From Lachnospiraceae bacterium (GTDB lineage Bacteria > Bacillota_A > Clostridia > Lachnospirales > Lachnospiraceae), in contig VSOD01000049.1 of the NCBI GenBank assembly GCA_009774655.1, positions 1 through 15,313 of the forward strand: a stretch of 15,313 nucleotides of DNA, written 5' to 3'. Shown here piece by piece: positions 1-6,908 of the stretch. Position 1 is the first letter of the stretch. Each line of letters starts with the position of its first letter. The position numbers were made by a program, and so were the translations under genes. The notes under the pieces were generated by a model. That model worked only from the letters and a program-made list of their open reading frames with translations. It made no database searches and had not been told where the DNA came from.

Positions 1-1
1 G

Positions 2-235
2 CACCGGCTGATGAGCTACCGCGCTAGGAACCCGCCCGCTAAAATCATCGGCGCGTTTACCAACCTCAAAGCGCTGGATGCCCTGCCTTACCACACGATG
101 GGCAAGCCGAAATATGAGAAGCTCGGCATGGCATACAAGCTGGACGGTGTAGAGCCCATGGACAAGAATCAGCTGATCGAGAAGAAAAAGGTGATCCTGG
201 ACGGTATCCGCAAGCGTCGCGAAGAATTGGAATAA
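2..235 (+). CDS. pflA: Pyruvate formate-lyase activating enzyme, C-terminal fragment (5' end outside window)
   Basis: This is the last ~77 codons of a gene that begins before the window. The family is a radical SAM enzyme that uses a [4Fe-4S] cluster and S-adenosylmethionine to install the glycyl radical on pyruvate formate-lyase in anaerobic cytosol. The radical SAM cysteines lie upstream and cannot be seen. What identifies it is the conserved C-terminal stretch NLKALDALPYHTMG, followed by KYEKLGM and the LDGVEPM segment, as in PflA proteins. The gene ends at the TAA at 233-235. The first ~12 codons (2-40) do not resemble the family in this frame, and frame 1 reads APADEL before hitting a stop at 25-27, so an indel or assembly error at the contig edge is possible. 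A promoter and ferredoxin gene follow 100 bases downstream. Confidence 0.8.
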   Translation, partial: HRLMSYRARNPPAKIIGAFTNLKALDALPYHTMGKPKYEKLGMAYKLDGVEPMDKNQLIEKKKVILDGIRKRREELE

Positions 236-281
236 TTGCCTCTTGTATCTTGCCTTCTTTTATATTAAAATAGAAGCATAG

Positions 282-299
282 TTGATAAATTTATATCAA
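282..299. promoter_or_regulatory. Inverted repeat resembling a Rex operator, over the ferredoxin -35 box
   Basis: The 18-bp element has perfect 6-base arms TTGATA (282-287) and TATCAA (294-299). Its length and TTG...CAA ends fit the redox-sensing repressor Rex. Against the clostridial-type consensus TTGTTAA-N4-TTAACAA it matches 11 of 14 specified positions by my count. It overlaps the -35 box and spacer, where a repressor would block RNA polymerase. The assignment to Rex is inference, because no rex gene is in the window. Confidence 0.4.
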
Positions 300-310
300 T
301 CTCATATAGT
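282..310 (+). promoter_or_regulatory. Sigma-A-type promoter of the ferredoxin gene
   Basis: The -35 box TTGATA (282-287) and -10 box TATAGT (305-310) are separated by exactly 17 bases. Transcription would start near 317, giving a leader of about 20 bases that holds the ribosome binding site AAGGAGG (321-327), 8 bases before the ATG at 336. The surrounding 236-335 region is AT-rich compared with the genes. Confidence 0.7.
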
Positions 311-335
311 TTCATAACATAAGGAGGATATCAAT

Positions 336-506
336 ATGGCATTCGTAATTAATGACGGCTGTGTATCTTGTGGCGCTTGTGAGGCACAGTGCCCGGTAGG
401 CGCTATCAGCATGGGCGACGGCAAGTTCGAGATCGACCCGGCTAAGTGCATCGATTGCGGTTCCTGCGCTGGCGCATGCCCTACAGGTTCTATCGAACAG
501 GGTTAA
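336..506 (+). CDS. 2[4Fe-4S] clostridial-type ferredoxin
   Basis: A 56-residue low-potential electron carrier of the cytosol. It carries two CxxCxxCxxxCP cluster-binding motifs: Cys 9, 12, 15 and 19 (CVSCGACEAQCP) and Cys 38, 41, 44 and 48 (CIDCGSCAGACP), with the pseudo-twofold symmetry of bacterial 8Fe ferredoxins. Length matches the family (about 55-60 residues). The start at 336 is fixed by AAGGAGG 8 bases upstream. In fermentative clostridia such ferredoxins take electrons from pyruvate:ferredoxin oxidoreductase and pass them to hydrogenase or Rnf; those partners are not in the window. It has its own promoter (282-310) and terminator (536-600), so it is probably a single-gene transcript. 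The neighbouring pflA is another anaerobic pyruvate gene. Confidence 0.93.
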   Translation: MAFVINDGCVSCGACEAQCPVGAISMGDGKFEIDPAKCIDCGSCAGACPTGSIEQG

Positions 507-535
507 TTGACCGTAAGAGTCGAAGCGGACTCATT

Positions 536-600
536 TCCCCCGTTACGGGTGACGAGATCATAGATTGATCGGGTCATCCTTGACGGGGGATTTCTTTTTT
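536..600 (+). terminator. Rho-independent terminator of the ferredoxin transcript, lying within the merR 3' end
   Basis: A long interrupted hairpin can be drawn. Bases 536-545 (TCCCCCGTTA) pair with 581-590 (TGACGGGGGA), 547-553 with 573-579, and 556-560 (GATCA) with 566-570 (TGATC): 22 pairs, two of them G-U. It is followed at once by TTTCTTTTTT (591-600). The T tract lies only on the + strand side, so it should stop + strand transcription 30 bases after the ferredoxin stop codon. The element covers codons for about the last 14 residues of the opposing MerR gene. Confidence 0.8.
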
Positions 601-1460
601 CCTCTGACCAGCCTTTCCTTCGGCCTGTGACGCTCCCTGATCATTTCATCGATCTTCCTGTAATGTTCTTCTTCCTTTTTCCAGCGCTCTTCGTCCCGCT
701 CCTCCTGCATCCGGAACTGGTAATCGAGCTCCTTCAATATGCTCTCTTTTACGTCCGTGCACAGCTCTCTGTTAGCCGACTTGACCGCCTCCGTGATCAT
801 ATGCTGCAGCAGATACTGGAGCCTCGCTGCCTTTCTGCTCCTGTCCGCGTCATCCAGCTGCGGTTCCTGCGCCGCCGCCTCTTCTTTATCTTTCGACAGC
901 GCCACGATAAACCGCTGCGGCCTGTCAATATCGATCTGTTCTCTTCCTTCACTGATCTGGAACTTTGTCATATCTGTCTTCTCTTCCTCCTCATGTCCTT
1001 TCGTCTCTATTTCTGTACCGTCACCGTCCCGCATTTTTGCCGATTTTACCGGCTCCTTTGCCTCCACAGTCTGTTCCGACGACCTGTCCCACTGTGCTGC
1101 CTGCTCCGCATCTGCCCCCGGTTCCCCGCTCTCCCGGTCTTCCTGCATTTTCTGTGTCTCCTGAGCGTTTTCTGCTGTTTTCTGACTTACCTGCTGCATA
1201 AGAATATCCTCCGCTTTCTCACTGATCTTACCGGGCATCCGGAAAAGGATCGTCCGGATCGCCTTCAACTGCAGTCCCTGCTCTTTCAGCTGCTTGATCT
1301 CCTGCAGTTTCCTGATGTCCTGCTCTGTATAATAGCGGTGGCCCATCTCGTTGCGCATGATGGGAAGCTCCAGCTCATCCTCCCAGTACCTCAGCACATG
1401 GCTCTCCACCTGTACCTTTTTGGCCGCCTCCGAAATGTAGTAAATTGTCTTCTCTTCCAT
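558..1460 (-). CDS. MerR-family DNA-binding protein with a long acidic linker and coiled C-terminus
   Basis: Residues 5-75 form a MerR-type winged helix: YYISEAAKKVQVESHVLRYW is the first helix-turn-helix with the usual LRYWE, and GHRYYTEQDIRKLQEIKQL is the wing and second helix. Residues ~85-205 are a low-complexity Glu/Gln/Lys-rich linker. Residues ~207-280 are predicted helical and strongly charged (heptad-like; EERDEERWKKEEEHYRKID). There is no metal- or drug-binding domain of classical MerR regulators. At 300 residues it is longer than a typical MerR regulator, and the domain plan recalls RacA of Bacillus, which joins a MerR-like head to a coiled coil; that likeness is architectural only. 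AAGGAG lies about 6 bases before the ATG at 1460. Target genes are unknown. It sits downstream of dnaB but behind a terminator, so it is probably a separate unit. Confidence 0.8.
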   Translation of the reverse strand: MEEKTIYYISEAAKKVQVESHVLRYWEDELELPIMRNEMGHRYYTEQDIRKLQEIKQLKEQGLQLKAIRTILFRMPGKISEKAEDILMQQVSQKTAENAQETQKMQEDRESGEPGADAEQAAQWDRSSEQTVEAKEPVKSAKMRDGDGTEIETKGHEEEEKTDMTKFQISEGREQIDIDRPQRFIVALSKDKEEAAAQEPQLDDADRSRKAARLQYLLQHMITEAVKSANRELCTDVKESILKELDYQFRMQEERDEERWKKEEEHYRKIDEMIRERHRPKERLVRGKKKSPVKDDPINL

Positions 1461-1492
1461 GCTTTTCTCCTTTCCAGACTTCTGTCACAGCC

Positions 1493-1522
1493 AACATATG
1501 ACACTGTACGGGTTGCTGCCAA
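1493..1522 (-). promoter_or_regulatory. Possible promoter of the merR-like gene
   Basis: On the - strand TTGGCA (1517-1522) and TATGTT (1493-1498) are 18 bases apart, placed 33 bases before the start codon. The match to consensus is moderate. Confidence 0.35.
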
Positions 1523-1532
1523 TACCCGTTCA
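1505..1532. repeat. Inverted repeat upstream of the merR-like gene, possible operator
   Basis: ACGGGT (1508-1513) and ACCCGT (1524-1529) form perfect 6-base arms around a 10-base centre. One mismatch further out, TG (1505-1506) and CA (1531-1532) also pair. The repeat overlaps the candidate -35 box of the merR-like gene, which suggests an autoregulatory site. Confidence 0.4.
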
Positions 1533-1555
1533 ACTCAAATCACAATGCCGTGAGG

Positions 1556-1598
1556 ATTAAAAAAGAGACTGCCCCTCTGTTAAAGGTTTCGTCTCTTT
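1556..1598 (-). terminator. Rho-independent terminator after dnaB
   Basis: On the - strand AAAGAGAC (1591-1598) pairs perfectly with GTCTCTTT (1562-1569), and three further T residues follow (1559-1561). The 21-base loop contains a small CCT/AGG inner pairing. It lies about 100 bases beyond the dnaB stop and closes the gdpP-rplI-dnaB unit. The stretch between (1599-1695) shows only a short direct repeat (AATACCAGA on the - strand, twice) and no gene. Confidence 0.7.
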
Positions 1599-1695
1599 CG
1601 TGTCTCTCCCGCGTCAGGCAGCCCCTGTTACCGGCACGCCTGCGCGTATATCTTCTGTATTTTTCTGGTATTTTCTTTGTTCTCTGGTATTTCCT

Positions 1696-3027
1696 TTATC
1701 TTTGCAGATTCGCAAATTTGGTGAAATCGGGCAGCCACACAAGTTCTACCGTACCGATGGGGCCGTTTCTCTGCTTCGCGATGATGATCTCCGCAATTCC
1801 CTTTTTCTCTGTATCTTTATTGTAATAATCGTCCCTGTAGATGAACATGACCACGTCGGCGTCCTGCTCGATCGCGCCGGATTCACGCAGGTCTGACAGC
1901 ATCGGCCTGTGATCCGGTCTCTGCTCCACCGCACGGCTCAGCTGCGATAAAGCGATCACCGGCACATGCAGCTCTCTGGCCAGCGCCTTGAGGGAGCGGG
2001 AGATATCCGAGATCTCCTGCTGTCTGGAATCGGTGGACCTGCCGCTGCCTGACATCAACTGCAGGTAATCGATGATGATCATCTCCAGATTATGTTCCAG
2101 CTTATATTTACGGCACTTGGAACGCAGCTCCGATATACTGATACCCGGCGTATCGTCTATGATCAGATTCGACTTGCCGATGGCGCCCGCGCTCTCGATC
2201 AGCTTCTCCCACTCCACGTCAGACAGATTGCCTGTACGCAGATGCTGGGAATCCACCTTGGACTCCATGGAGAAAAGACGGTTCACCAGCTGCTCCTTGG
2301 ACATTTCCAGACTGAAAATGGCCACTGTTTTTGCCTGTTTAAAAGCCACATACTGGGCGATATTGAGGACGAAGGCAGTTTTTCCCATGGAAGGCCTTGC
2401 GGCCACCAGAATGAGGTCGGAAGGCTGCATACCGGCCGTCCTGTAATCCAGGTCAAGAAACCCTGTTGCCACCCCCGTCACATTCCCTTTATTGTGGGAC
2501 GCTTTCTCGATACTGTCCATGGCATTCATGACGATCTGCCTGATCGGCACGAACTCTCCTGTATTCCTGCGCTGTACCAGGTCGAAGATGCGTTTCTCCG
2601 TGTCGGACAGAATATCCTCCAGACTTTCCTTGCCCACGTAGCAGGTATTGGCAATCTCCTCATTGATGCGGATCAGTCTGCGCAGAGTGGCTTTCTCCGC
2701 CACGATATTGGCATAATGCTTGATGTTGGCCGACGTCGGAACCGCCGTGATCAGATCGCGGATGAATTCCAGACTGCTCACCTCCGGCGGCACATCCTTC
2801 TCTTTCAACCGGTCCTGCAGCGTGACCAGATCTACCGGTTTGCCCTCGTCGTTGAGCTCTACCATCGTGTCAAAGACCACGCCGTACTGTTTGTTATAAA
2901 AATCATCACCAAGGACGATCTCTGAGGCTACGATGATCGCTTCCCTGTCCATGATCATGGAGCCGATGACGGACTGCTCCGCTTCCATGCTGTGCGGTAA
3001 TATTCTTTTTAACAATGCTTCTTCCAT
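1696..3027 (-). CDS. dnaB: Replicative DNA helicase DnaB
   Basis: Hexameric 5'-3' ATP-driven helicase that unwinds DNA at the replication fork and recruits primase; called DnaC in Bacillus subtilis. Length (443 aa) is normal. The N-terminal collar domain spans ~1-110, starting with the usual MEEALLKRILPHSMEAEQSV. The linker follows and the RecA-like ATPase covers ~180-440. Walker A is ARPSMGKTA (210-218), Walker B lies in MIIIDYLQLM (316-325), the H4 DNA-contacting loop is SQLSRAVEQR (361-370), and KQRNGPIG (418-425) carries the arginine finger region. There is no intein. It is the last gene of gdpP-rplI-dnaB, 60 bases after rplI, with a weak GGGGAC-like ribosome site, and is followed by a terminator. 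Confidence 0.97.
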   Translation of the reverse strand: MEEALLKRILPHSMEAEQSVIGSMIMDREAIIVASEIVLGDDFYNKQYGVVFDTMVELNDEGKPVDLVTLQDRLKEKDVPPEVSSLEFIRDLITAVPTSANIKHYANIVAEKATLRRLIRINEEIANTCYVGKESLEDILSDTEKRIFDLVQRRNTGEFVPIRQIVMNAMDSIEKASHNKGNVTGVATGFLDLDYRTAGMQPSDLILVAARPSMGKTAFVLNIAQYVAFKQAKTVAIFSLEMSKEQLVNRLFSMESKVDSQHLRTGNLSDVEWEKLIESAGAIGKSNLIIDDTPGISISELRSKCRKYKLEHNLEMIIIDYLQLMSGSGRSTDSRQQEISDISRSLKALARELHVPVIALSQLSRAVEQRPDHRPMLSDLRESGAIEQDADVVMFIYRDDYYNKDTEKKGIAEIIIAKQRNGPIGTVELVWLPDFTKFANLQR

Positions 3028-3087
3028 CTGTCCGTCCCCTGCCTGTATTTATCTTCTGCCGCTCTCTTTATCCGCAGGCCGCCGCGC

Positions 3088-3534
3088 TTACTCTTCCACA
3101 ACCTTCACTTTCAGCCTGCCGGTCACCTTCGTATGCAGCCTGACATTCACTTCATAGATGCCCAGCGCCTTGATCGCTTCCGGCAGCTGGATCTTCTTCT
3201 TATCCAGTTCCAGACCGCACTGTGTCTTCGCCGCCGCTGCGATTTCCTTCGAGGAGACCGAACCGAAGGCCCTGCCGCCCTCTCCGGACTTCATCTTCAA
3301 TACGACTTCTTTCGTCTCCAGCAGCGCGGCAAGCTCTCTGGCCGCCTCCAGCTGCTCCTGCGCGACCTTATCCGCATTGGCCTTCTGCAGCTTCAGATCG
3401 TTCATATTGGAGGTATTGGCCTCCACGCCCAGCTTCTTTGGCAGTACGAAATTCCTCGCGTAGCCGTCGCTCACGTTGACGATCTCGCCTTTCTTACCAA
3501 GTGATTTCACATCCTGTAATAATATGACTTTCAT
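3088..3534 (-). CDS. rplI: 50S ribosomal protein L9
   Basis: Large-subunit protein that binds 23S rRNA near the L1 stalk and helps keep the reading frame. The 148 residues match the family: an N-terminal RNA-binding domain (1-50) with the L9 signature GKKGEIVNVSDGYARNFVLP at about 14-33, a long connecting helix (~42-75), and the C-terminal domain with GEGGRAFGSVSSKEIA (about 84-99). The ribosome site GAGGAGG lies just before the ATG at 3534. It sits 21 bases after gdpP and upstream of dnaB, the standard Firmicute order. Confidence 0.97.
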   Translation of the reverse strand: MKVILLQDVKSLGKKGEIVNVSDGYARNFVLPKKLGVEANTSNMNDLKLQKANADKVAQEQLEAARELAALLETKEVVLKMKSGEGGRAFGSVSSKEIAAAAKTQCGLELDKKKIQLPEAIKALGIYEVNVRLHTKVTGRLKVKVVEE

Positions 3535-3555
3535 ATTCTCCTCCTCGTGTATCCG

Positions 3556-5613
3556 TCATCCGTCTAATTCGCCCTCTGCGATCATCGCGTCGAGCGTTCT
3601 CTTGATCGAGGCAATGCCTTCTTCAAGCGTGCCGTTCTCTATCTGGGCTCCCGCTATGTTAAGATGCCCGCCGCCGCCCATTCTCTCCATGATGACCTGT
3701 ACATTCACCTCGTCAATTGAACGTGCGCTGATATAGATCATGCCGTTGTACGGCGTGAGAATGAAACTGGCCTTGATCCCTTTGACATTCAGCAGTTCAT
3801 TGGCAGCCTGCGCACCGATCACGGTCGGGCTGGCCAGATTGTCTCCGTGGAAGATCGAGATCGCATAGCATGTCCTGTAGATCTCCGCATGGCTGACGGC
3901 ATACGCCTTCGCCTTATATTCTGCCGCATCGTCCCGGAAGATCTTCCTCACGCGGGTCACATCGGCGCCGTTGCGCCGCAGGAATGCCGCCGCTTCAAAA
4001 GTCCGGACGCCCGTTTTGGTCATAAAGTTATTGGTATCTATCATAATACCCGAATACATGCAGTCAGCCTCTTCCGGACGCAGCCTCAACGTATCGCTCG
4101 TATACTGCAGGATCTCCGATACCATCTCACAGGCCGATGAGGCATAGGACTCAATATAGGACAGTGTAGCGTTCTCTATGATCTCCGCTCCCTGCCTGTG
4201 GTGATCCAGCACTACCACCGACTTACAGCGTTTCAAAAGCTCCGGACACTCCGTGATGCTGGGCTTACTGACATCCACCACCACCAGTACCGCATTATTG
4301 CCTACCATCTCCAATGCCTGCGCATTATTGATGATCATATCCTCTTCATATTCATTGTTATCTCGAAACATATCCACCATGGGCTGCATGGAGCTGCCGA
4401 TATCGTTCAGGACGATATGCGCCGGCTTGTCCAGCGTCCTGGCAATCCTGTAGATACCTACGGAAGCGCCGAAGCTGTCCGCGTCTCCCATCCGGTGTCC
4501 CATAACATACACTTCATCCTTGACGGCGACGATCTCCCTAAACGCATGTGCCTTGACTCTCGCCTTGACACGCGTGCTCTTCTCCATCTGCTGGCTCTTG
4601 CCGCCGTAATATGTAACATTCTCCGGCACCTTGACTACAGCCTGGTCTCCGCCCCGTCCCAGCGCAATATCAATGGCATTGCGCGCAAACTCGTAATTCT
4701 GTGAATAGCTCAGGCCATTATAGCCCATGCCGATACTGATCGTGACCGCCATCTCATTGCCGATGTTGACAGTCTTCACATCTTCCAGCAGGTCGAAACG
4801 GCTCTCCTGCAGATGCAGCGCCGCCTCCTTGCGCATGATGACGAAATATTTATCTTTCTCCAGCTTCCTGCAGATGCCGTCCAGCGCGGCAATGTACTTA
4901 TTCACCTTCCGGTCGATCAGCGCAATCAACAGCGATCTTCTGACTTCTTCCACGCTCTCCAGCGCCTCGTCATAGTTGTCCAGATAGATCAGGCCCACCG
5001 CCAGAGACTGGTTGTCCACCTCCCGCAGGGCGATCTTCAGCGCCGTCTCGTCGAACAGATACAGGGCGATCAGATAACCGTCATATCCTTTGGCCTCAAT
5101 GATATCACTGTTCTCAGCCATCTCGCGCAGGGAGATCTTCTTCAGCTTGGCGATAAAATTGCCGTTCTCATACTCGACGTCAAACTCGACCTCGTCCTCC
5201 CCTTCCCCGCCCGGGAGCTTATCCCTGGTAATAGACGGAAACAGCGTCGTGACAGACTTGCGGTATCCCTTCTCCTGATGGACCAGCCTCTCAAATGCGA
5301 TATTGGTCCAGATCACCTTGCCCGCTTCGTCCAACAGCGCATGAGGCAGCTCGAGATCCCGCAGGAGTCTTCTCTGGATCTGCCCGTATTGCGTGGCAAA
5401 ACTGACCAGTTCATTCATGATCACCGGCTTATTATAAAACATCATATAAAGAATGATGGAAATATAAAGCACGATAAAAATACTGAGCACGACGCCCGCC
5501 CTGTAATCTATGAAATAGATCAGGACATTCACAGCCATCAGTAAAAAACCCAGATACAAAGAAGACTGCAGGTAGGACTTCATTCTTCCTTTTAGCTTAA
5601 TGCTGTTCTTCAT
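3556..5613 (-). CDS. gdpP: Cyclic di-AMP phosphodiesterase GdpP (YybT)
   Basis: Membrane-bound enzyme that hydrolyses c-di-AMP to pApA, the opposite of CdaA encoded 7 kb away. Two N-terminal membrane helices (~17-37 and ~41-61) are followed by a PAS-like sensor (~85-190) and a degenerate GGDEF domain (~200-330). In place of GGDEF the sequence around 253-258 reads EKDKYF, so cyclase activity is not expected. The DHH phosphodiesterase follows with HRMGDADS (~374-381), DHH (~471-473) and DTNNF (~527-531), and then DHHA1 with GGGGHLNIAGA (~647-657). All key metal and active-site motifs look intact. The frame is open from a TTG at 5616, but I prefer the ATG at 5613: GGATG is 7 bases upstream and an in-frame TGA lies just before. 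It leads the gdpP-rplI-dnaB unit. Confidence 0.95.
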   Translation of the reverse strand: MKNSIKLKGRMKSYLQSSLYLGFLLMAVNVLIYFIDYRAGVVLSIFIVLYISIILYMMFYNKPVIMNELVSFATQYGQIQRRLLRDLELPHALLDEAGKVIWTNIAFERLVHQEKGYRKSVTTLFPSITRDKLPGGEGEDEVEFDVEYENGNFIAKLKKISLREMAENSDIIEAKGYDGYLIALYLFDETALKIALREVDNQSLAVGLIYLDNYDEALESVEEVRRSLLIALIDRKVNKYIAALDGICRKLEKDKYFVIMRKEAALHLQESRFDLLEDVKTVNIGNEMAVTISIGMGYNGLSYSQNYEFARNAIDIALGRGGDQAVVKVPENVTYYGGKSQQMEKSTRVKARVKAHAFREIVAVKDEVYVMGHRMGDADSFGASVGIYRIARTLDKPAHIVLNDIGSSMQPMVDMFRDNNEYEEDMIINNAQALEMVGNNAVLVVVDVSKPSITECPELLKRCKSVVVLDHHRQGAEIIENATLSYIESYASSACEMVSEILQYTSDTLRLRPEEADCMYSGIMIDTNNFMTKTGVRTFEAAAFLRRNGADVTRVRKIFRDDAAEYKAKAYAVSHAEIYRTCYAISIFHGDNLASPTVIGAQAANELLNVKGIKASFILTPYNGMIYISARSIDEVNVQVIMERMGGGGHLNIAGAQIENGTLEEGIASIKRTLDAMIAEGELDG

Positions 5614-5681
5614 CAATTTTCATCCATTCCGAAATATTCGTATAAATTGCCGCACCGGCCCCTTAGTTACACACCATCATA

Positions 5682-5690
5682 AGTATAGCA
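5682..5690 (-). promoter_or_regulatory. Possible extended -10 promoter for gdpP-rplI-dnaB
   Basis: On the - strand TGCTATACT (5682-5690) is an extended -10 element (TG-N-TATACT), with only a weak -35 region upstream. A second candidate -10, TATAAT, lies at 5746-5751, close behind the rpsR terminator, again without a good -35. An inverted repeat TAGCAT/ATGCTA (5686-5691 and 5705-5710) overlaps the first candidate. The 5617-5763 gap holds no gene; its leader end shows only a small GCCG-CAC-CGGC hairpin (5649-5659). Confidence 0.4.
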
Positions 5691-5763
5691 TTTTTTGAAG
5701 ATGTATGCTACTCCAAGATATAGACTTTTTTCTCTACGATATGACATTATAGTGTACGCACCA

Positions 5764-5805
5764 TTTTAAAAGGAGCCCCCGCATCGCTCAGATGCGGAAG
5801 CTCCT
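5764..5805 (-). terminator. Strong Rho-independent terminator of rpsF-ssb-rpsR
   Basis: On the - strand the 15-base arm 5791-5805 pairs along its whole length with 5771-5785 (two G-U pairs) around a 5-base loop, followed by TTTTAAAA. It lies 37 bases after the rpsR stop. Confidence 0.93.
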
Positions 5806-5842
5806 GTCAATAACACTCTCTGTCATGCTCTGTGCCAGGTGA

Positions 5843-6106
5843 TCAGTCCTGAACATAAGGCATAAGCGCCACGTGTCTTGCACGCTTGATCGCTGCGGTC
5901 AGTGCGCGCTGATGCTTCGCACAGTTACCGGTGATTCTTCTCGGAAGAATCTTGCCTCTCTCAGACACATATCTTTTCAGCTTGTTCGTATCTTTATAAT
6001 CGATCACATTATCTTTACCGCAGAATACACAAACTTTCTTCCTTCTGCGCATTCCGCCCTTTTTCTTTGCAGGGTAATCCGGCCTGTCTGTTTTATTAAA
6101 TGCCAT
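5843..6106 (-). CDS. rpsR: 30S ribosomal protein S18, zinc-binding form
   Basis: Small-subunit protein that pairs with S6 on the platform of the 30S subunit. The 87 residues cover the family: a basic N-terminal extension, then CVFCGKDNVIDYKD and RRITGNCAKHQRAL. Cys 26, Cys 29, Cys 62 and His 65 make a C-x2-C...C-x2-H set, the zinc-bound (C+) type rather than the cysteine-free paralogue. AGGAGG precedes the ATG at 6106. It is the last gene of rpsF-ssb-rpsR, 29 bases after ssb, and is closed by a strong terminator. Confidence 0.97.
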   Translation of the reverse strand: MAFNKTDRPDYPAKKKGGMRRRKKVCVFCGKDNVIDYKDTNKLKRYVSERGKILPRRITGNCAKHQRALTAAIKRARHVALMPYVQD

Positions 6107-6135
6107 GGTTATTGCCTCCTTCTAAAATCAAACAA

Positions 6136-6579
6136 TTAGTTGAACGGCAGTTCCTCATCAATTCCGTCAGGAATATTCATGAAACCGTCTCCGGCTGCTG
6201 CCGGCGCAGGTCTGCCTGCAGGAGCAAATCCACTGTTATCAGCGCTTCCTGCACTGTTCTTGCTCTCGGCAAATTCATGATCTTCTACTACAACGTCTGT
6301 TGTATACACCTTCACGCCATCCTTATTGGTATAGCTGCCCGTCTGGATACGACCCGTGATCGCAATCTTCGTGCCCTTGTGCAGATACTTCTCGGCGAAC
6401 TCGCCCGATTTGCCAAAAGCAACACAGTTGATAAAATCCGCTGTCTGCTCGTCATTATTACGATTGAATCTGCGGTCCACGGCCAATGTATATCTCGCAA
6501 CTGCCGTAGCGTTATCGCCCTGGGAATATCTCACCTCAGGATCTCTTGTCAAACGCCCCATCAATATTACTTTGTTCAT
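6136..6579 (-). CDS. ssb: Single-stranded DNA-binding protein
   Basis: Coats single-stranded DNA in replication, repair and recombination. Residues 1-105 form the OB fold, beginning MNKVILMGRLTRDPEVRY and including DFINCVAFGKSGEFAEKYL and ITGRIQTGSY. Residues 106-138 are a flexible Gly/Ala/Pro-rich linker. The acidic tip DEELPFN at 141-147 is the docking site for partner proteins; it matches the usual DDDLPF but ends with one additional Asn. The 147-residue length is normal. AGAGGAA lies before the ATG at 6579. The gene sits between rpsF (12 bases) and rpsR (29 bases), the conserved bacterial arrangement. Confidence 0.97.
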   Translation of the reverse strand: MNKVILMGRLTRDPEVRYSQGDNATAVARYTLAVDRRFNRNNDEQTADFINCVAFGKSGEFAEKYLHKGTKIAITGRIQTGSYTNKDGVKVYTTDVVVEDHEFAESKNSAGSADNSGFAPAGRPAPAAAGDGFMNIPDGIDEELPFN

Positions 6580-6591
6580 AGATTCCTCTTT

Positions 6592-6882
6592 CTATTTCTC
6601 GTCTCGTCTTACGCACAGATATCTGATAACATTATCCATGATACGGATACGGCTCTCGATCTCTGCCGGAACACTGCTCTCCGCGTCGAACTGGATGAAA
6701 TAGTAGAAAGCCTCTTTCATTTTCTGGACTTCGTAGGCTAACCTCTTCTTACCCCAGTCGTCAACATTGGTAATCTGTCCGCCGAATCTTTCTACCAGAG
6801 CCTTCGCTTTCTCTACAACAGCTGCTCTCTCGTCGTCTTCGATCTTCGCGCTGACAACAACGGCTAATTCGTATTTGTTCAT
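6592..6882 (-). CDS. rpsF: 30S ribosomal protein S6
   Basis: Small-subunit protein that binds 16S rRNA as a heterodimer with S18. The 96 residues match the family: MNKYELAVVVSA opens the first strand, then the conserved DDWGKKRLAYEVQKMKEAFY (61-76 region) and a C-terminal strand ending YLCVRRDEK. The C-terminal polyglutamate tail of enteric S6 is absent, as usual in Firmicutes. AAAAGGAGG precedes the ATG at 6882. It is the first gene of rpsF-ssb-rpsR, with its own promoter (6959-6988) and a structured leader. Confidence 0.97.
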   Translation of the reverse strand: MNKYELAVVVSAKIEDDERAAVVEKAKALVERFGGQITNVDDWGKKRLAYEVQKMKEAFYYFIQFDAESSVPAEIESRIRIMDNVIRYLCVRRDEK

Positions 6883-6908
6883 GCTTCGTTTCCTCCTTTT
6901 GGTCTCTG

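Noticed and set aside
517..532. A small GAGTC/GACTC hairpin right after the ferredoxin gene
   Set aside because: Only 5 pairs and no T tract follows on either strand. The longer hairpin at 536-590 with TTTCTTTTTT is the credible terminator.
627..1553. A 308-codon + strand open frame opposite the merR-like gene
   Set aside because: It is rich in Leu, Phe, Arg and Cys as expected for the complement of a Glu/Lys/Gln-rich gene. It has no ribosome site and no recognisable domain, and the opposite strand has a clear MerR gene.
2092..2925. A 277-codon + strand open frame inside dnaB
   Set aside because: It is fully contained in dnaB on the other strand and shows no domain or ribosome site.
4813..5544. 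A 243-codon + strand open frame inside gdpP
   Set aside because: Shadow of gdpP; composition rich in Gln, His and Arg, with no domain.
5617..5763. A riboswitch, such as a c-di-AMP-sensing one, upstream of gdpP
   Set aside because: The gap is only about 150 bases, and I saw no extended conserved fold or leader terminator next to the gdpP start.
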